A stretch of DNA of 8,605 nucleotides, taken from contig CALPZT020000044.1 in the NCBI GenBank assembly GCA_943328365.2, positions 1 to 8,605 on the forward strand, given 5' to 3'. Both the position numbers and the translations under genes were made by a program. This document shows, piece by piece, positions 1-6,366 of the stretch. The notes beneath the pieces were generated by a model that saw nothing but the letters and a program-made list of their open reading frames with translations, was not told where the DNA came from and ran no database searches. Position 1 is the first letter of the stretch, and the number at the start of each line of letters is the position of its first letter. The DNA comes from Bifidobacterium breve. GTDB taxonomy: Bacteria; Actinomycetota; Actinomycetes; S36-B12.

Positions 1-1
1 A

Positions 2-127
2 AGCGCCGCGATGTACGAGCACATGCAGTCGGCCCAAGACCGCCTTGACCAGCTTCACTGGTCGAATGACCGACTCTCCCTGCCTGATGAGGCTCCTCGG
101 ACGAGAACACCACGTCAGAAGTCCTGA
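2..127 (+). CDS. C-terminal fragment, possible GntR/FadR-type (FCD) regulator
   Basis: Only the last 41 codons of this gene lie in the window, in frame from base 2 to the TGA at 125-127; the 5' end is outside. The visible peptide starts SAAMYEHMQSAQDRLDQLHW, which resembles the final helix of FCD ligand-binding domains, where an A-x-M-x-x-H-x-x-A-x-x-x-L pattern is common and the His often helps bind a metal or organic acid. The rest is a short charged tail rich in Arg, Pro and Thr. The stop lies 42 bp before the hydrolase start on the same strand, so the gene may be co-transcribed with it. FCD regulators often control sugar-acid catabolic genes, which fits the dehydratase downstream. With so little sequence, this is a family guess from one helix, and another helical protein is possible. 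Confidence 0.45.
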   Translation, partial: SAAMYEHMQSAQDRLDQLHWSNDRLSLPDEAPRTRTPRQKS

Positions 128-158
128 CCAAGACGATGCATACGAATGACGGGCGCGT

Positions 159-164
159 AAGGAG
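159..164 (+). promoter_or_regulatory. Ribosome binding site of the CE7-type hydrolase
   Basis: AAGGAG sits 5 nt before the ATG at 170 and fixes that start. The gap between the preceding stop (127) and this start is only 42 bp and shows no convincing -35/-10 pair, so transcription probably continues from upstream. Confidence 0.7.
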
Positions 165-169
165 CACCA

Positions 170-1135
170 ATGGCTTGGACCGATCTTCCAGTCAATGAGT
201 TGCGGCAGTTCCGCAGCGAGATCACCCCGGCGCCCGATGTGCGCCAATTCTGGTCGGCTCGCCTCTCGGAGGCCAGAAGCCTCGCCACCGAGACTACCGT
301 CGGTGACGTCGACTCACCCCTCACTCGGATTCGCGTTCAAGACATCGAATTCAGCGGCGCGGAGGGGCACCGCATCAAGGGTTGGGTCCTCACCCCGATC
401 GGCGTCGATGGCCCACTGCCCTGCCTCGTGCAGTACATCGGATACGGCGGAGGACGCAGCCTGCACCACGAGTGGACCCTGTGGCCTTCGGCGGGGTGGG
501 CCACGCTCATCATGGACACGCGCGGACAAGGCTGGGCTGACACACCCGATCCCGGGTATGCCGCAAACCCGCAGGAGCTCGGATTCGTCACGCGCGGAAT
601 CCTTGACCCGCTGACGAGCTACTACACGCGCGTGTTCACCGACGCCGCTCGAGCGGTCGATGTGGCCCGTGCCCTGCCGTTCATCGATTCGGCACGGGTG
701 GCGGTGGGGGGTGGCAGCCAAGGCGGCGCGATCACCATCGCCGCCTCGGCACTTGTCCCAGACGTGATCGGCTCCCTCGTCGGGGTCCCCTTCTGGTGCG
801 ACGTCGAGCGCGCGTGCACGCTGGTCGACACAATTCCTTACAAGGAGCTGGCCAACTACCTCAAGGCTCGCCCCTACGACCTCGATGCCGTTCGACATAC
901 CCTTTCGTATCTTGACGGCACGGTGCTCGCGGGAATGGCCACCGCCCCCGCGCTTTTCGAGATCGGCCTGATGGACGACATCTGCCCTCCGTCCACGTGT
1001 TACGCCGCTTTCAACGCGTGGGCCGGCCCCAAGGAGGTACGGGAGTACCCATGGAGTGGCCACGGGGGTGGCGACTCACACCACACTCTCCTGCAGCTTG
1101 AGTGGCTGAACGCCCGCCAGCTGAGCGTCTCATGA
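170..1135 (+). CDS. Acetylxylan esterase / cephalosporin-C deacetylase family (CE7, AXE1) hydrolase
   Basis: A 321-residue alpha/beta hydrolase of normal CE7 length. CE7 enzymes deacetylate small acetylated sugars and related esters inside the cell; no signal peptide or membrane segment is visible, so it is probably cytosolic. The N-terminus (DLPVNELRQFR, then an FW motif near residue 27) is typical of the family. The RGQG motif is at 118-121 and the nucleophile elbow GGGSQGG at 180-186 puts the catalytic serine at S183. The acid is probably D269 in LMDDICPPST, and the histidine is H298 in YPWSGHGGGDSHH. One oddity: the usual CE7 His-Glu pair reads His-Gly here. The stop overlaps the start of the dehydratase (ATGA), so the two are translationally coupled and probably act on the same compound. 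The real substrate is unknown; an acylated sugar or sugar-acid ester is an inference. The family call is firm, the specificity is not. Confidence 0.88.
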   Translation: MAWTDLPVNELRQFRSEITPAPDVRQFWSARLSEARSLATETTVGDVDSPLTRIRVQDIEFSGAEGHRIKGWVLTPIGVDGPLPCLVQYIGYGGGRSLHHEWTLWPSAGWATLIMDTRGQGWADTPDPGYAANPQELGFVTRGILDPLTSYYTRVFTDAARAVDVARALPFIDSARVAVGGGSQGGAITIAASALVPDVIGSLVGVPFWCDVERACTLVDTIPYKELANYLKARPYDLDAVRHTLSYLDGTVLAGMATAPALFEIGLMDDICPPSTCYAAFNAWAGPKEVREYPWSGHGGGDSHHTLLQLEWLNARQLSVS

Positions 1136-2853
1136 GCATGCGCGAACTGCGAAGCTCGCACTGGTATGGCGGAGACGACCGAAACGCCTACATTCACCGC
1201 GCCTGGATGCGTCGCGGACTCCCCGCGGATGCCTTCTCTGGACGCCCGCACATCGCGATCGCCAACACCGCATCCGATTTCACCCCGTGCAACATGCATC
1301 TCGGTGAGGTCGCGGCGTCCGTGTCGAATGGCGTCTACGAGGCCGGTGGCATCCCGCTTCAGCTGCCGGTTGTGTCACTCGGCGAGACGCTGGTCCGACC
1401 AACCGCAATGCTCTGGCGAAACATGGCCGCGATGGCCATCGAGGAGATGCTCCGCGCCAATCCCATCGATGGAGTCGTGCTCCTCGGCGGCTGCGACAAG
1501 ACGATCCCGTCACTGCTCATGGCGGCTGCGTCCGTTGACCTGCCGGCCGTCGTCGTGCCGGGCGGGCCGATGATCACCGGGACATTCCGTGGTTCGGCAC
1601 TCGGGTGCGGCACGGATGTGTGGAAGCTTTCCGAGGAGGTGCGTGCGGGCACGATGACCCAGGCGGACTTCCTGCGGTCGGAGTCGGCCATGATTCGCAG
1701 CCGCGGCCACTGCAACACAATGGGAACCGCCTCCACCATGGGCCTGCTCGCCGAGGCGCTCGGCACCGTCGTCCCAGGCATCGCGGGCACTCCTGCGCCT
1801 GATAATCGACTGCTCGAGGCTTCACATGCCACCGGCCGGCTTGCGGTCGAACTCGTCCGCGAGCAACGCACCCTCTCCTCTTTTCTCACCAAGGCCTCGT
1901 TCCACAACGCGATCGTGGCCCTTGCCGCGATCGGCGGATCGTCCAACGCCGTCGTGCACCTGCTCGCCATCGCCGGACGGCTCGGCATCGATCTGACCAT
2001 CGACGATATTGACCGCATCGGCTCCGGAGTCCCGTGCCTCGTTGACGTTCAGCCGGCGGGCCGTTACCTCATGGATGACCTGCACCGCGCAGGTGGCCTG
2101 CTCGCGGTGCTGCGTGAAGTGCGCGACCTCCTCGATCCCACCGCTCTCACGGTCACCGGACGCCCGCTCGTGTCCTACCTCGACGAGGCCGGCATCTGGG
2201 ACTCCGAGGTCATCCGGCCACGCTCAGCGCCGCTCGTTGCAGATGCCGGCATGGCGGTGCTTCGCGGCAACCTCGCACCGGGAGGTGCCATCGTGAAGCC
2301 ATCCGCCGCGTCGCCACACCTGCTCGTGCACCGGGGTCGCGCGGTGGTCTTTGACTCGATCGAGGATTTCTACGATCGTTTCGACGATCCTGACCTCGAT
2401 GTGGACGCCGACTCTGTTCTCGTCCTGCGCGGATGCGGGCCGCGCGGCTATCCGGGTATGCCCGAAGTAGCCAACATGCCGCTGCCTACGAAACTCCTCG
2501 ATCAGGGGGTCCGCGACGTTGTCCGCGTATGCGACGGCCGCATGAGCGGCACGGCCTACGGGACAGTCGTGCTGCATGTCGCCCCCGAAGCTGCGGCCGG
2601 TGGCCCGCTTTCTCTCGTTGAGGACGGCGACTGGATCGAACTCGACGTGCCCGGACGCCGACTCGTGCTCGATGTCCCAGACGATGAGCTCTCCCGCAGG
2701 GCGCCCAGCGAGCGTATGACCGCCTCGTTCGCCGCTCCTGCTCGCGGATGGGAGAAGCTCTACGTCGACCATGTCATGCAGGCCGATACCGGTGCCGATC
2801 TCGACTTCCTGCTTGGATCGAGCGGCTCCGATGTCAGTCGCGAGTCACACTGA
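1132..2853 (+). CDS. IlvD/Edd-family sugar-acid dehydratase (aldonate dehydratase type)
   Basis: A 573-residue Fe-S dehydratase of the IlvD/Edd family, which removes water from an aldonic acid or dihydroxy acid to give a 2-keto-3-deoxy acid. The three cluster cysteines are C53 (TPCNMHL), C121 (GGCDKT) and C194 (GHCNTMGTAST). Their spacings, 68 and 73 residues, equal those I recall for Rhizobium L-arabinonate dehydratase. E85, D122, K123 (the carbamylated lysine) and E445 match the Mg site, and S472 in CDGRMSGTAYG matches the catalytic base. The N-terminus (MRELRSSHWYGGDDRNAY) and the overall pattern resemble pentonate/hexonate dehydratases rather than biosynthetic IlvD. An in-frame ATG exists at 1102, but the ATG at 1132 overlaps the hydrolase stop as ATGA and fits the family N-terminus better; ATG 1138 is also possible. 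It is the second gene of a coupled pair. The exact sugar acid cannot be told from sequence. Confidence 0.9.
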   Translation: MSMRELRSSHWYGGDDRNAYIHRAWMRRGLPADAFSGRPHIAIANTASDFTPCNMHLGEVAASVSNGVYEAGGIPLQLPVVSLGETLVRPTAMLWRNMAAMAIEEMLRANPIDGVVLLGGCDKTIPSLLMAAASVDLPAVVVPGGPMITGTFRGSALGCGTDVWKLSEEVRAGTMTQADFLRSESAMIRSRGHCNTMGTASTMGLLAEALGTVVPGIAGTPAPDNRLLEASHATGRLAVELVREQRTLSSFLTKASFHNAIVALAAIGGSSNAVVHLLAIAGRLGIDLTIDDIDRIGSGVPCLVDVQPAGRYLMDDLHRAGGLLAVLREVRDLLDPTALTVTGRPLVSYLDEAGIWDSEVIRPRSAPLVADAGMAVLRGNLAPGGAIVKPSAASPHLLVHRGRAVVFDSIEDFYDRFDDPDLDVDADSVLVLRGCGPRGYPGMPEVANMPLPTKLLDQGVRDVVRVCDGRMSGTAYGTVVLHVAPEAAAGGPLSLVEDGDWIELDVPGRRLVLDVPDDELSRRAPSERMTASFAAPARGWEKLYVDHVMQADTGADLDFLLGSSGSDVSRESH

Positions 2854-2884
2854 CGCGATTGCTCCGAGAAGCGACTCAGCGCTT
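2835..2884. terminator. Weak inverted repeats at the convergent gene ends
   Basis: The dehydratase stop (2853) and the FAD oxidoreductase stop (2876) face each other across 22 bp. Two small stems are visible. CAGTCGCG at 2835-2842 pairs with CGCGATTG at 2854-2861 (8 bp with one G-U, loop 11). AAGCG at 2869-2873 pairs with CGCTT at 2880-2884 (5 bp, loop 6). No T-run follows on either strand, so neither is a classic intrinsic terminator. They may slow polymerase or be chance. Confidence 0.25.
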
Positions 2885-4582
2885 GGTGAACGTGTCAGCG
2901 GCCTTTCCGACAACCGGCTGCTGCGCCAACTTCACGCCCATCTTTCGGATGCCGGGTCGGGACATGAGGCGGTGCAGGAGGGGTGCCTTGCCAACGGCGC
3001 TCCCGACACCCACCCGCGAACGCTCCCAGCCACCGTTGGCCTCGTCGCGCAGCAGTGCGTGCGCACCATTGTGACCCGGAGCACCGATGACACCGCCGCC
3101 CGGATGCGTGCCAGCACCGCACAGGTACAGGCCCGCGACTGGTGTGCGATAGGAGCCCCAGCCCGGCAGCGGCCGACTGTCGAACATCTGCCCGAGGGTC
3201 ATCGCGCCGTGGAAGATGTTGCCTCCCGGCAGCCCGTACTCACGCTCAAGATCGAGCGGCGTGATCGTATGCGTCCCGATGATGGAGTCACGGATGCCTG
3301 GCGAGTAGGTCTCGAGGATGTCAAGGACTCGTGCGGTGAACCGGTCCTTCTCGTCGTCCCAGGTACGGCCGTTGAGCTCGAAGGGGAGTTGCTGGATTCC
3401 GGTCGAAAGGACGTGCTTGCCGGGCGGGGCCATCGTGTCGTCGTGCACTGACTGAATGATGAATTCGATCGGGAAGTCGTCCGGATACTCACCGTAACGC
3501 TGCGCATCACCGACCCGCTGGAACGACTCCACTTCCGAGCCGAGGATGGTGAGTCCCCGGTGCTGGGGCCCTTCACCGGGTGGTAGCCCGATGAAGTCCG
3601 GCAGCCGGTCGAGAGCGATCAGCACCCGCGCCATCGATCCGCGCTGGTCGAAGCGCTGAGCGGCGGAGTGATAGGCGGTTGGCAGTTGGGCGCCATCGAC
3701 CATTCTCAGCAGGGTCTGCTGTGGATCGGTGCCGGAGAGCACGAACGGCGCGTCGAAGACGCGTCCGTCAGTCAGGGTGACGCCACAGACGCGGTCCTTG
3801 ACGACGTTGATCCGGGCAACACAGGAGTCGGTCTCGATCGTGGCTCCGAGGGCGACCGCACGTCGTGCCAGTGATTCGGCGATCGACCCCATGCCCCCGC
3901 GCGGAAAGGCGAATTGACCCATCCTGCCGTCGTACTCACCGATCGCGTGGTGGCCGTACACGTAGGACCAGCCGGGCGTCCTGGGCCCGCCCCACACGCT
4001 CACCATCGCGGTGAACATGAGGAGGCCCTTGAGAATGTCGCTCTCGAAGTATCGATCGACCAGGTCAAGGCCGCTCAGGGTGAAGAACTCGGTGAAGAGC
4101 TCTTCCTCTCCGGAGTCGATGAACGTCGCGACTACCTGGTCGAGTGACGGTGGCTCGTCGACGAGGAGCCACTGGTCGAGGATGGATGCGAGACGCTCCA
4201 GCCGCAGGCCGAAGGCCGTGAGTCGCTCACCCTCCCCCGGCGCAACCGCCTCGACACCTCGCAATGTCTTGCCGAGCTCGTTGTAGAGGAACAGGCTTCG
4301 GCCATCCCGAAGGACATTTCCGGCGCCGACATCCGTCTGGTACAGATGCAGGCCGTTCTTCTGCAGCTCCAGGTCCTTGAGGATCTTCTTGTGCAGGAGG
4401 CCGGACACGTACGCGCATGACGATGCACGGAATCCAGGAAGGAACTCCTCGGTGACGGTCGCGCCACCTATGCGGCTCCTGCGTTCAAGGACGAGGACCC
4501 GCTTGCCTGCATCGGTCAGGTAGTTCGCAGCGATGAGGCCGTTATGACCCGAACCGATAACGATTGCGTCGTACTGACTCAT
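2876..4582 (-). CDS. PYROXD2 / phytoene-desaturase-like FAD-dependent oxidoreductase
   Basis: A 568-residue flavoprotein, close to the usual length of the PYROXD2-like branch of the phytoene desaturase/amine oxidase superfamily. The N-terminal Rossmann FAD motif is VIGSGHNGL (8-16), followed by VLERRSRIGGAT (31-42), where E33 should bind the ribose of FAD. The C-terminal FAD motif is GLYLCGAGTHPGGGVIGAPG at 484-503, then HNGA. GHNGL and HPGGGV are characteristic of the PYROXD2-like group rather than of carotenoid desaturases. No membrane segment stands out. The frame stays open upstream to 4660, but that stretch overlaps the preceding SDR gene and has no family similarity. The ATG at 4582 has GAGG 8 nt upstream and places the FAD motif at residue 8 as expected. 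It is the third gene of the SDR operon, 10 nt after the second SDR. Function in bacteria is poorly known; a role in oxidising or isomerising the SDR product is inference. Confidence 0.85.
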   Translation of the reverse strand: MSQYDAIVIGSGHNGLIAANYLTDAGKRVLVLERRSRIGGATVTEEFLPGFRASSCAYVSGLLHKKILKDLELQKNGLHLYQTDVGAGNVLRDGRSLFLYNELGKTLRGVEAVAPGEGERLTAFGLRLERLASILDQWLLVDEPPSLDQVVATFIDSGEEELFTEFFTLSGLDLVDRYFESDILKGLLMFTAMVSVWGGPRTPGWSYVYGHHAIGEYDGRMGQFAFPRGGMGSIAESLARRAVALGATIETDSCVARINVVKDRVCGVTLTDGRVFDAPFVLSGTDPQQTLLRMVDGAQLPTAYHSAAQRFDQRGSMARVLIALDRLPDFIGLPPGEGPQHRGLTILGSEVESFQRVGDAQRYGEYPDDFPIEFIIQSVHDDTMAPPGKHVLSTGIQQLPFELNGRTWDDEKDRFTARVLDILETYSPGIRDSIIGTHTITPLDLEREYGLPGGNIFHGAMTLGQMFDSRPLPGWGSYRTPVAGLYLCGAGTHPGGGVIGAPGHNGAHALLRDEANGGWERSRVGVGSAVGKAPLLHRLMSRPGIRKMGVKLAQQPVVGKAADTFTKR

Positions 4583-4592
4583 GCGCAAGGCC

Positions 4593-5360
4593 TCAGTAGC
4601 ACTTGGAGAGCAGGCCGCCGTCGACCACCATCGCCGAGGCATTGACATAGGACGAGTCATCAGAGATCAGGAAGACGATCATCTGTGCCACCTCGCGCGG
4701 ATGCCCGATCTTCTTGGCCGGGTAGGCCGCTCCCATGTCGATCCTCGCCTGCTCCGGGTCACCTGTGGCCTCCCAGTACTTGATGATCATCGGGGTCTCC
4801 ATGTCGCCCGGGCAGACACAGTTGACCCTGATGCCATCGAGGGCATAGGCAGCACCGGCCGCCAGAGTGAGACCGAGTACTCCGTGCTTCGTAGCGGTGT
4901 AGGCGGGCAGAAAGGGGTCACCGACAAGCGACAGGGCCGATGCGGTGTTGACGATGGAGCCGCCGCCCGTCTCCTTCATCGCGAGCACGCCATGCTTCAT
5001 ACCCCAGAAGACGGCTTTCAGGTTGACATTGTTGATGTGATCCCAGCCCTCGTTCGTGGTCTCATGCAGAGGGACTTCGAGCTGCGTGCCGGCATTGTTA
5101 TGCATGTAATTGAAGCCGCCCCATCGGGCACGCACGTCGGCGATGGCATCGATGATGTCTTGCTCAATGGTCACATCGACCCTGCGGAAGACAGCATCAC
5201 CACCGGCCGCACGAATCTCCTCGGCCGCCTTCTCACCACCCTCGACATCAATGTCGACGAGGAGCACCTTGGCACCTTCTGCCGCCAGCAACTTGGCCGT
5301 CTCGTACCCCAGCCCCGAGGCGGCTCCGGTTACGAGGCCCATCTTTCCCTCAACGCGCAT
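4593..5360 (-). CDS. Short-chain dehydrogenase/reductase, NAD-type, second gene of the operon
   Basis: A classical SDR of 255 residues. The cofactor motif TGAASGLG is at 11-18, and D36 at the end of the second beta strand (VLLVDID) predicts NAD(H). NNAG lies at 88-91. The catalytic residues are S141, Y154 and K158 (YTATK), with the normal 13-residue Ser-Tyr spacing and N113 in NVNLK. PGDMETPM follows at 184-191, and the usual C-terminal VDGG is at 246-249, followed by LLSKCY. The frame is open to 5510, but the extension overlaps the upstream SDR and is not SDR-like. The ATG at 5360 has GGAAGGA 7 nt before it. It lies 44 bp after the first SDR and 10 bp before the FAD oxidoreductase, so the three are one transcript. 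NAD preference suggests the oxidative, catabolic direction on a hydroxyl group. The substrate is not predictable. Confidence 0.9.
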   Translation of the reverse strand: MRVEGKMGLVTGAASGLGYETAKLLAAEGAKVLLVDIDVEGGEKAAEEIRAAGGDAVFRRVDVTIEQDIIDAIADVRARWGGFNYMHNNAGTQLEVPLHETTNEGWDHINNVNLKAVFWGMKHGVLAMKETGGGSIVNTASALSLVGDPFLPAYTATKHGVLGLTLAAGAAYALDGIRVNCVCPGDMETPMIIKYWEATGDPEQARIDMGAAYPAKKIGHPREVAQMIVFLISDDSSYVNASAMVVDGGLLSKCY

Positions 5361-5367
5361 CAGTGAG

Positions 5368-5374
5368 TCCTTCC
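5368..5374 (-). promoter_or_regulatory. Ribosome binding site that sets the second SDR start
   Basis: On the minus strand GGAAGGA precedes the ATG at 5360 by 7 nt. It decides in favour of this start over upstream in-frame codons that would run into the first SDR gene. Confidence 0.7.
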
Positions 5375-5404
5375 GTTCGTGTCGTGTGGATGAAATCGTG
5401 CTGT

Positions 5405-6139
5405 TCAGCAGGCGGTCGTGCCGCCATCGAGCGACCAAGCTGCACCGGTCGCGAACGTCGCGCCGGCCATGTACACAACGGCATCGGCGATTTCGTCGGG
5501 TGTCGCCCACCGCTTGAGTGGAACCCGGTCGACGGCCATCTGCCTGACCTCGTCCGGATTGGGGAACCAGGCGATCTCCGCCTCCATCATGGGGGTGTCG
5601 ACGGGACCGGGGCAGATGGCATTCACCCGAATCTGACGTTCAGCGAGCTCAGCAGCCAAGGCCTGCGTAAGCCCAATCAGGCCCGCTTTCGACGCGCAGT
5701 AGTCAACGTAGAGCCCCATGCCCATGAACGACAGCTCAGATCCGATGTTGATGATGCAACTGCCGCCCTTGAGTCGTCGCGCGCTTTCGCGGCTGACGTA
5801 GAACGGCCCCGAGAGATTGACGCCGATGCTGCGCGCCCACTTCTCATCGGTGATGTCGAGCAACGCTGATGGGCCGTCGACGCCGGCGGAGTTGACGACA
5901 AGGTCGACATCGCCGAGCAGTTCGAAGCATCGCTCGATGGAGGCACTCACCTGGGACGGATCCGAGACGTCTGTCGGGACGGCGAACGCACGATCGCCAA
6001 GTTCACTCGCGATACCGTCAAGCATTGCGGCTCGCGTTGCGAGCAACGCCACGGTGCCACCATCTGCGTGTATGCGGCGAGCAGTCGCCAGGCCAATGCC
6101 CGACGAGGCTCCGGTGATGATGGCTCGGTATTCAGGCAT
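5405..6139 (-). CDS. Short-chain dehydrogenase/reductase, NADP-type loop, first gene of the operon
   Basis: A classical SDR of 244 residues. TGASSGIG is at 9-16. The position that would carry the NAD-specific Asp is A34 in LLATR, followed by T35 and R36, an arrangement more typical of NADP(H)-using SDRs such as FabG. The usual NNAG reads NSAG (83-86). The catalytic residues are N108, S134, Y147 and K151 (YCASK), with the standard Ser-Tyr spacing of 13. PGPVDTPMM at 177-185 and LDGG at 237-240 complete the fold. The start is the ATG at 6139 with a strong GAGGAGGA just upstream. It is the first gene after a divergent promoter and an untranslated leader of roughly 115 nt, and it is followed by a second SDR and an FAD oxidoreductase. 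Together they could oxidise or epimerise one substrate at two positions. Family call is firm; substrate unknown. Confidence 0.9.
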   Translation of the reverse strand: MPEYRAIITGASSGIGLATARRIHADGGTVALLATRAAMLDGIASELGDRAFAVPTDVSDPSQVSASIERCFELLGDVDLVVNSAGVDGPSALLDITDEKWARSIGVNLSGPFYVSRESARRLKGGSCIINIGSELSFMGMGLYVDYCASKAGLIGLTQALAAELAERQIRVNAICPGPVDTPMMEAEIAWFPNPDEVRQMAVDRVPLKRWATPDEIADAVVYMAGATFATGAAWSLDGGTTAC

Positions 6140-6142
6140 CAG

Positions 6143-6150
6143 TCCTCCTC
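6143..6150 (-). promoter_or_regulatory. Strong ribosome binding site of the first SDR
   Basis: On the minus strand GAGGAGGA lies 3-4 nt before the ATG at 6139. The match to the anti-Shine-Dalgarno sequence is very good although the spacing is short. Confidence 0.7.
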
Positions 6151-6242
6151 AGTGGACGAGTCACGGTGGCTCTCATCATGGCGTGAATGACGTGGGTCGT
6201 GCTCGATCTCTTGGATATGCGATCGACATAGCATCGTGGACA

Positions 6243-6262
6243 CTACTTGAACGTTCCAGCAA
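6243..6262. promoter_or_regulatory. LacI-type operator O1 at the SDR-operon start
   Basis: The 20-mer CTACTTGAACGTTCCAGCAA is an imperfect palindrome centred on CG (7 of 10 half-site positions symmetrical), with a perfect core GAACGTTC. It abuts the -10 box of the minus-strand promoter and covers its predicted transcription start. The half-site CTTGAAC is shared with O2. LacI-family proteins insert a hinge leucine at a central CG, and the LacI gene downstream has that leucine, so it is the likely binder. Confidence 0.7.
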
Positions 6263-6291
6263 AATATAGGCCTCCACCGATACGGCGTCAA
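6263..6291 (-). promoter_or_regulatory. Promoter of the SDR/SDR/FAD operon
   Basis: Read on the minus strand, -35 TTGACG (6291-6286), a 17-nt spacer and -10 TATATT (6268-6263) form a near-consensus housekeeping promoter. Transcription should begin near 6256, inside operator O1, leaving a leader of about 115 nt before the first SDR. Confidence 0.72.
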
Positions 6292-6310
6292 CAGTCGACG
6301 AATTGTCGGC

Positions 6311-6322
6311 GTGTGATCACAC
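6311..6322. promoter_or_regulatory. Perfect 12-bp palindrome between the divergent promoters
   Basis: GTGTGATCACAC is perfectly self-complementary. It lies between the two -35 boxes, centred about 50 bp upstream of the plus-strand start and about 60 bp upstream of the minus-strand start, positions suited to an activator. The TGTGA/TCACA halves look like CRP/GlxR half-sites but lack their 6-bp spacer, so it is not a standard CRP site. A GntR-type dimer is a possible binder. The regulator is unknown. Confidence 0.5.
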
Positions 6323-6331
6323 ATCAGGCCG

Positions 6332-6361
6332 TTGACGCCCGCCGGTGCACCGACCTATAGT
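6332..6361 (+). promoter_or_regulatory. Promoter of the aminotransferase-lacI operon
   Basis: -35 TTGACG (6332-6337), an 18-nt spacer and -10 TATAGT (6356-6361) form a good housekeeping promoter. Transcription should begin near 6367, at the first base of operator O2, about 30 nt before the GTG start at 6398. Confidence 0.72.
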
Positions 6362-6366
6362 CGCAG

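Noticed and set aside
325..344. Possible extra LacI operator (CGTTCAAGAC) inside the hydrolase gene
   Set aside because: Only one half-site matches; the other half does not follow the CTTGAAC pattern. A similar lone half-site, CGTTCAAGG, near 4482 in the FAD gene is rejected for the same reason.
314..1063. Long antisense open frame (249 codons) opposite the hydrolase
   Set aside because: The sense strand encodes a complete CE7 protein with catalytic motifs. High-GC codon structure commonly leaves the opposite strand open; the antisense peptide has no recognisable domain.
1132..2853. Annotation as ilvD (branched-chain amino-acid synthesis)
   Set aside because: The N-terminal segment, length and context with an esterase fit the sugar-acid dehydratase branch. 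No ilv genes are nearby.
2876..4582. Annotation as crtI-type phytoene desaturase
   Set aside because: The GHNGL and HPGGGV motifs are PYROXD2-like, and no carotenoid genes are present.
4583..4660. Upstream extension of the FAD oxidoreductase to an ATG at 4660
   Set aside because: It overlaps the end of the second SDR, adds 26 residues unrelated to the family, and moves the FAD motif away from its normal near-N-terminal place.
4581..5366. Plus-strand open frame of 261 codons opposite the second SDR
   Set aside because: It mirrors the SDR gene almost exactly, shows no domain and is a high-GC shadow. The same applies to plus-strand frames at 2771-3451 and minus-strand frames at 1359-2018 and 2224-2772.
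5361..5510. Upstream extension of the second SDR to an ATG at 5510
   Set aside because: It overlaps the first SDR and encodes an Arg-rich non-SDR sequence. ATG 5360 has a strong RBS and gives the standard SDR N-terminus.
6139..6324. Minus-strand 61-codon open frame crossing the intergenic region
   Set aside because: It runs through the -10 box, operator and leader, starts upstream of the predicted transcription start, has no family similarity and ends just where the first SDR begins. Best explained as chance.
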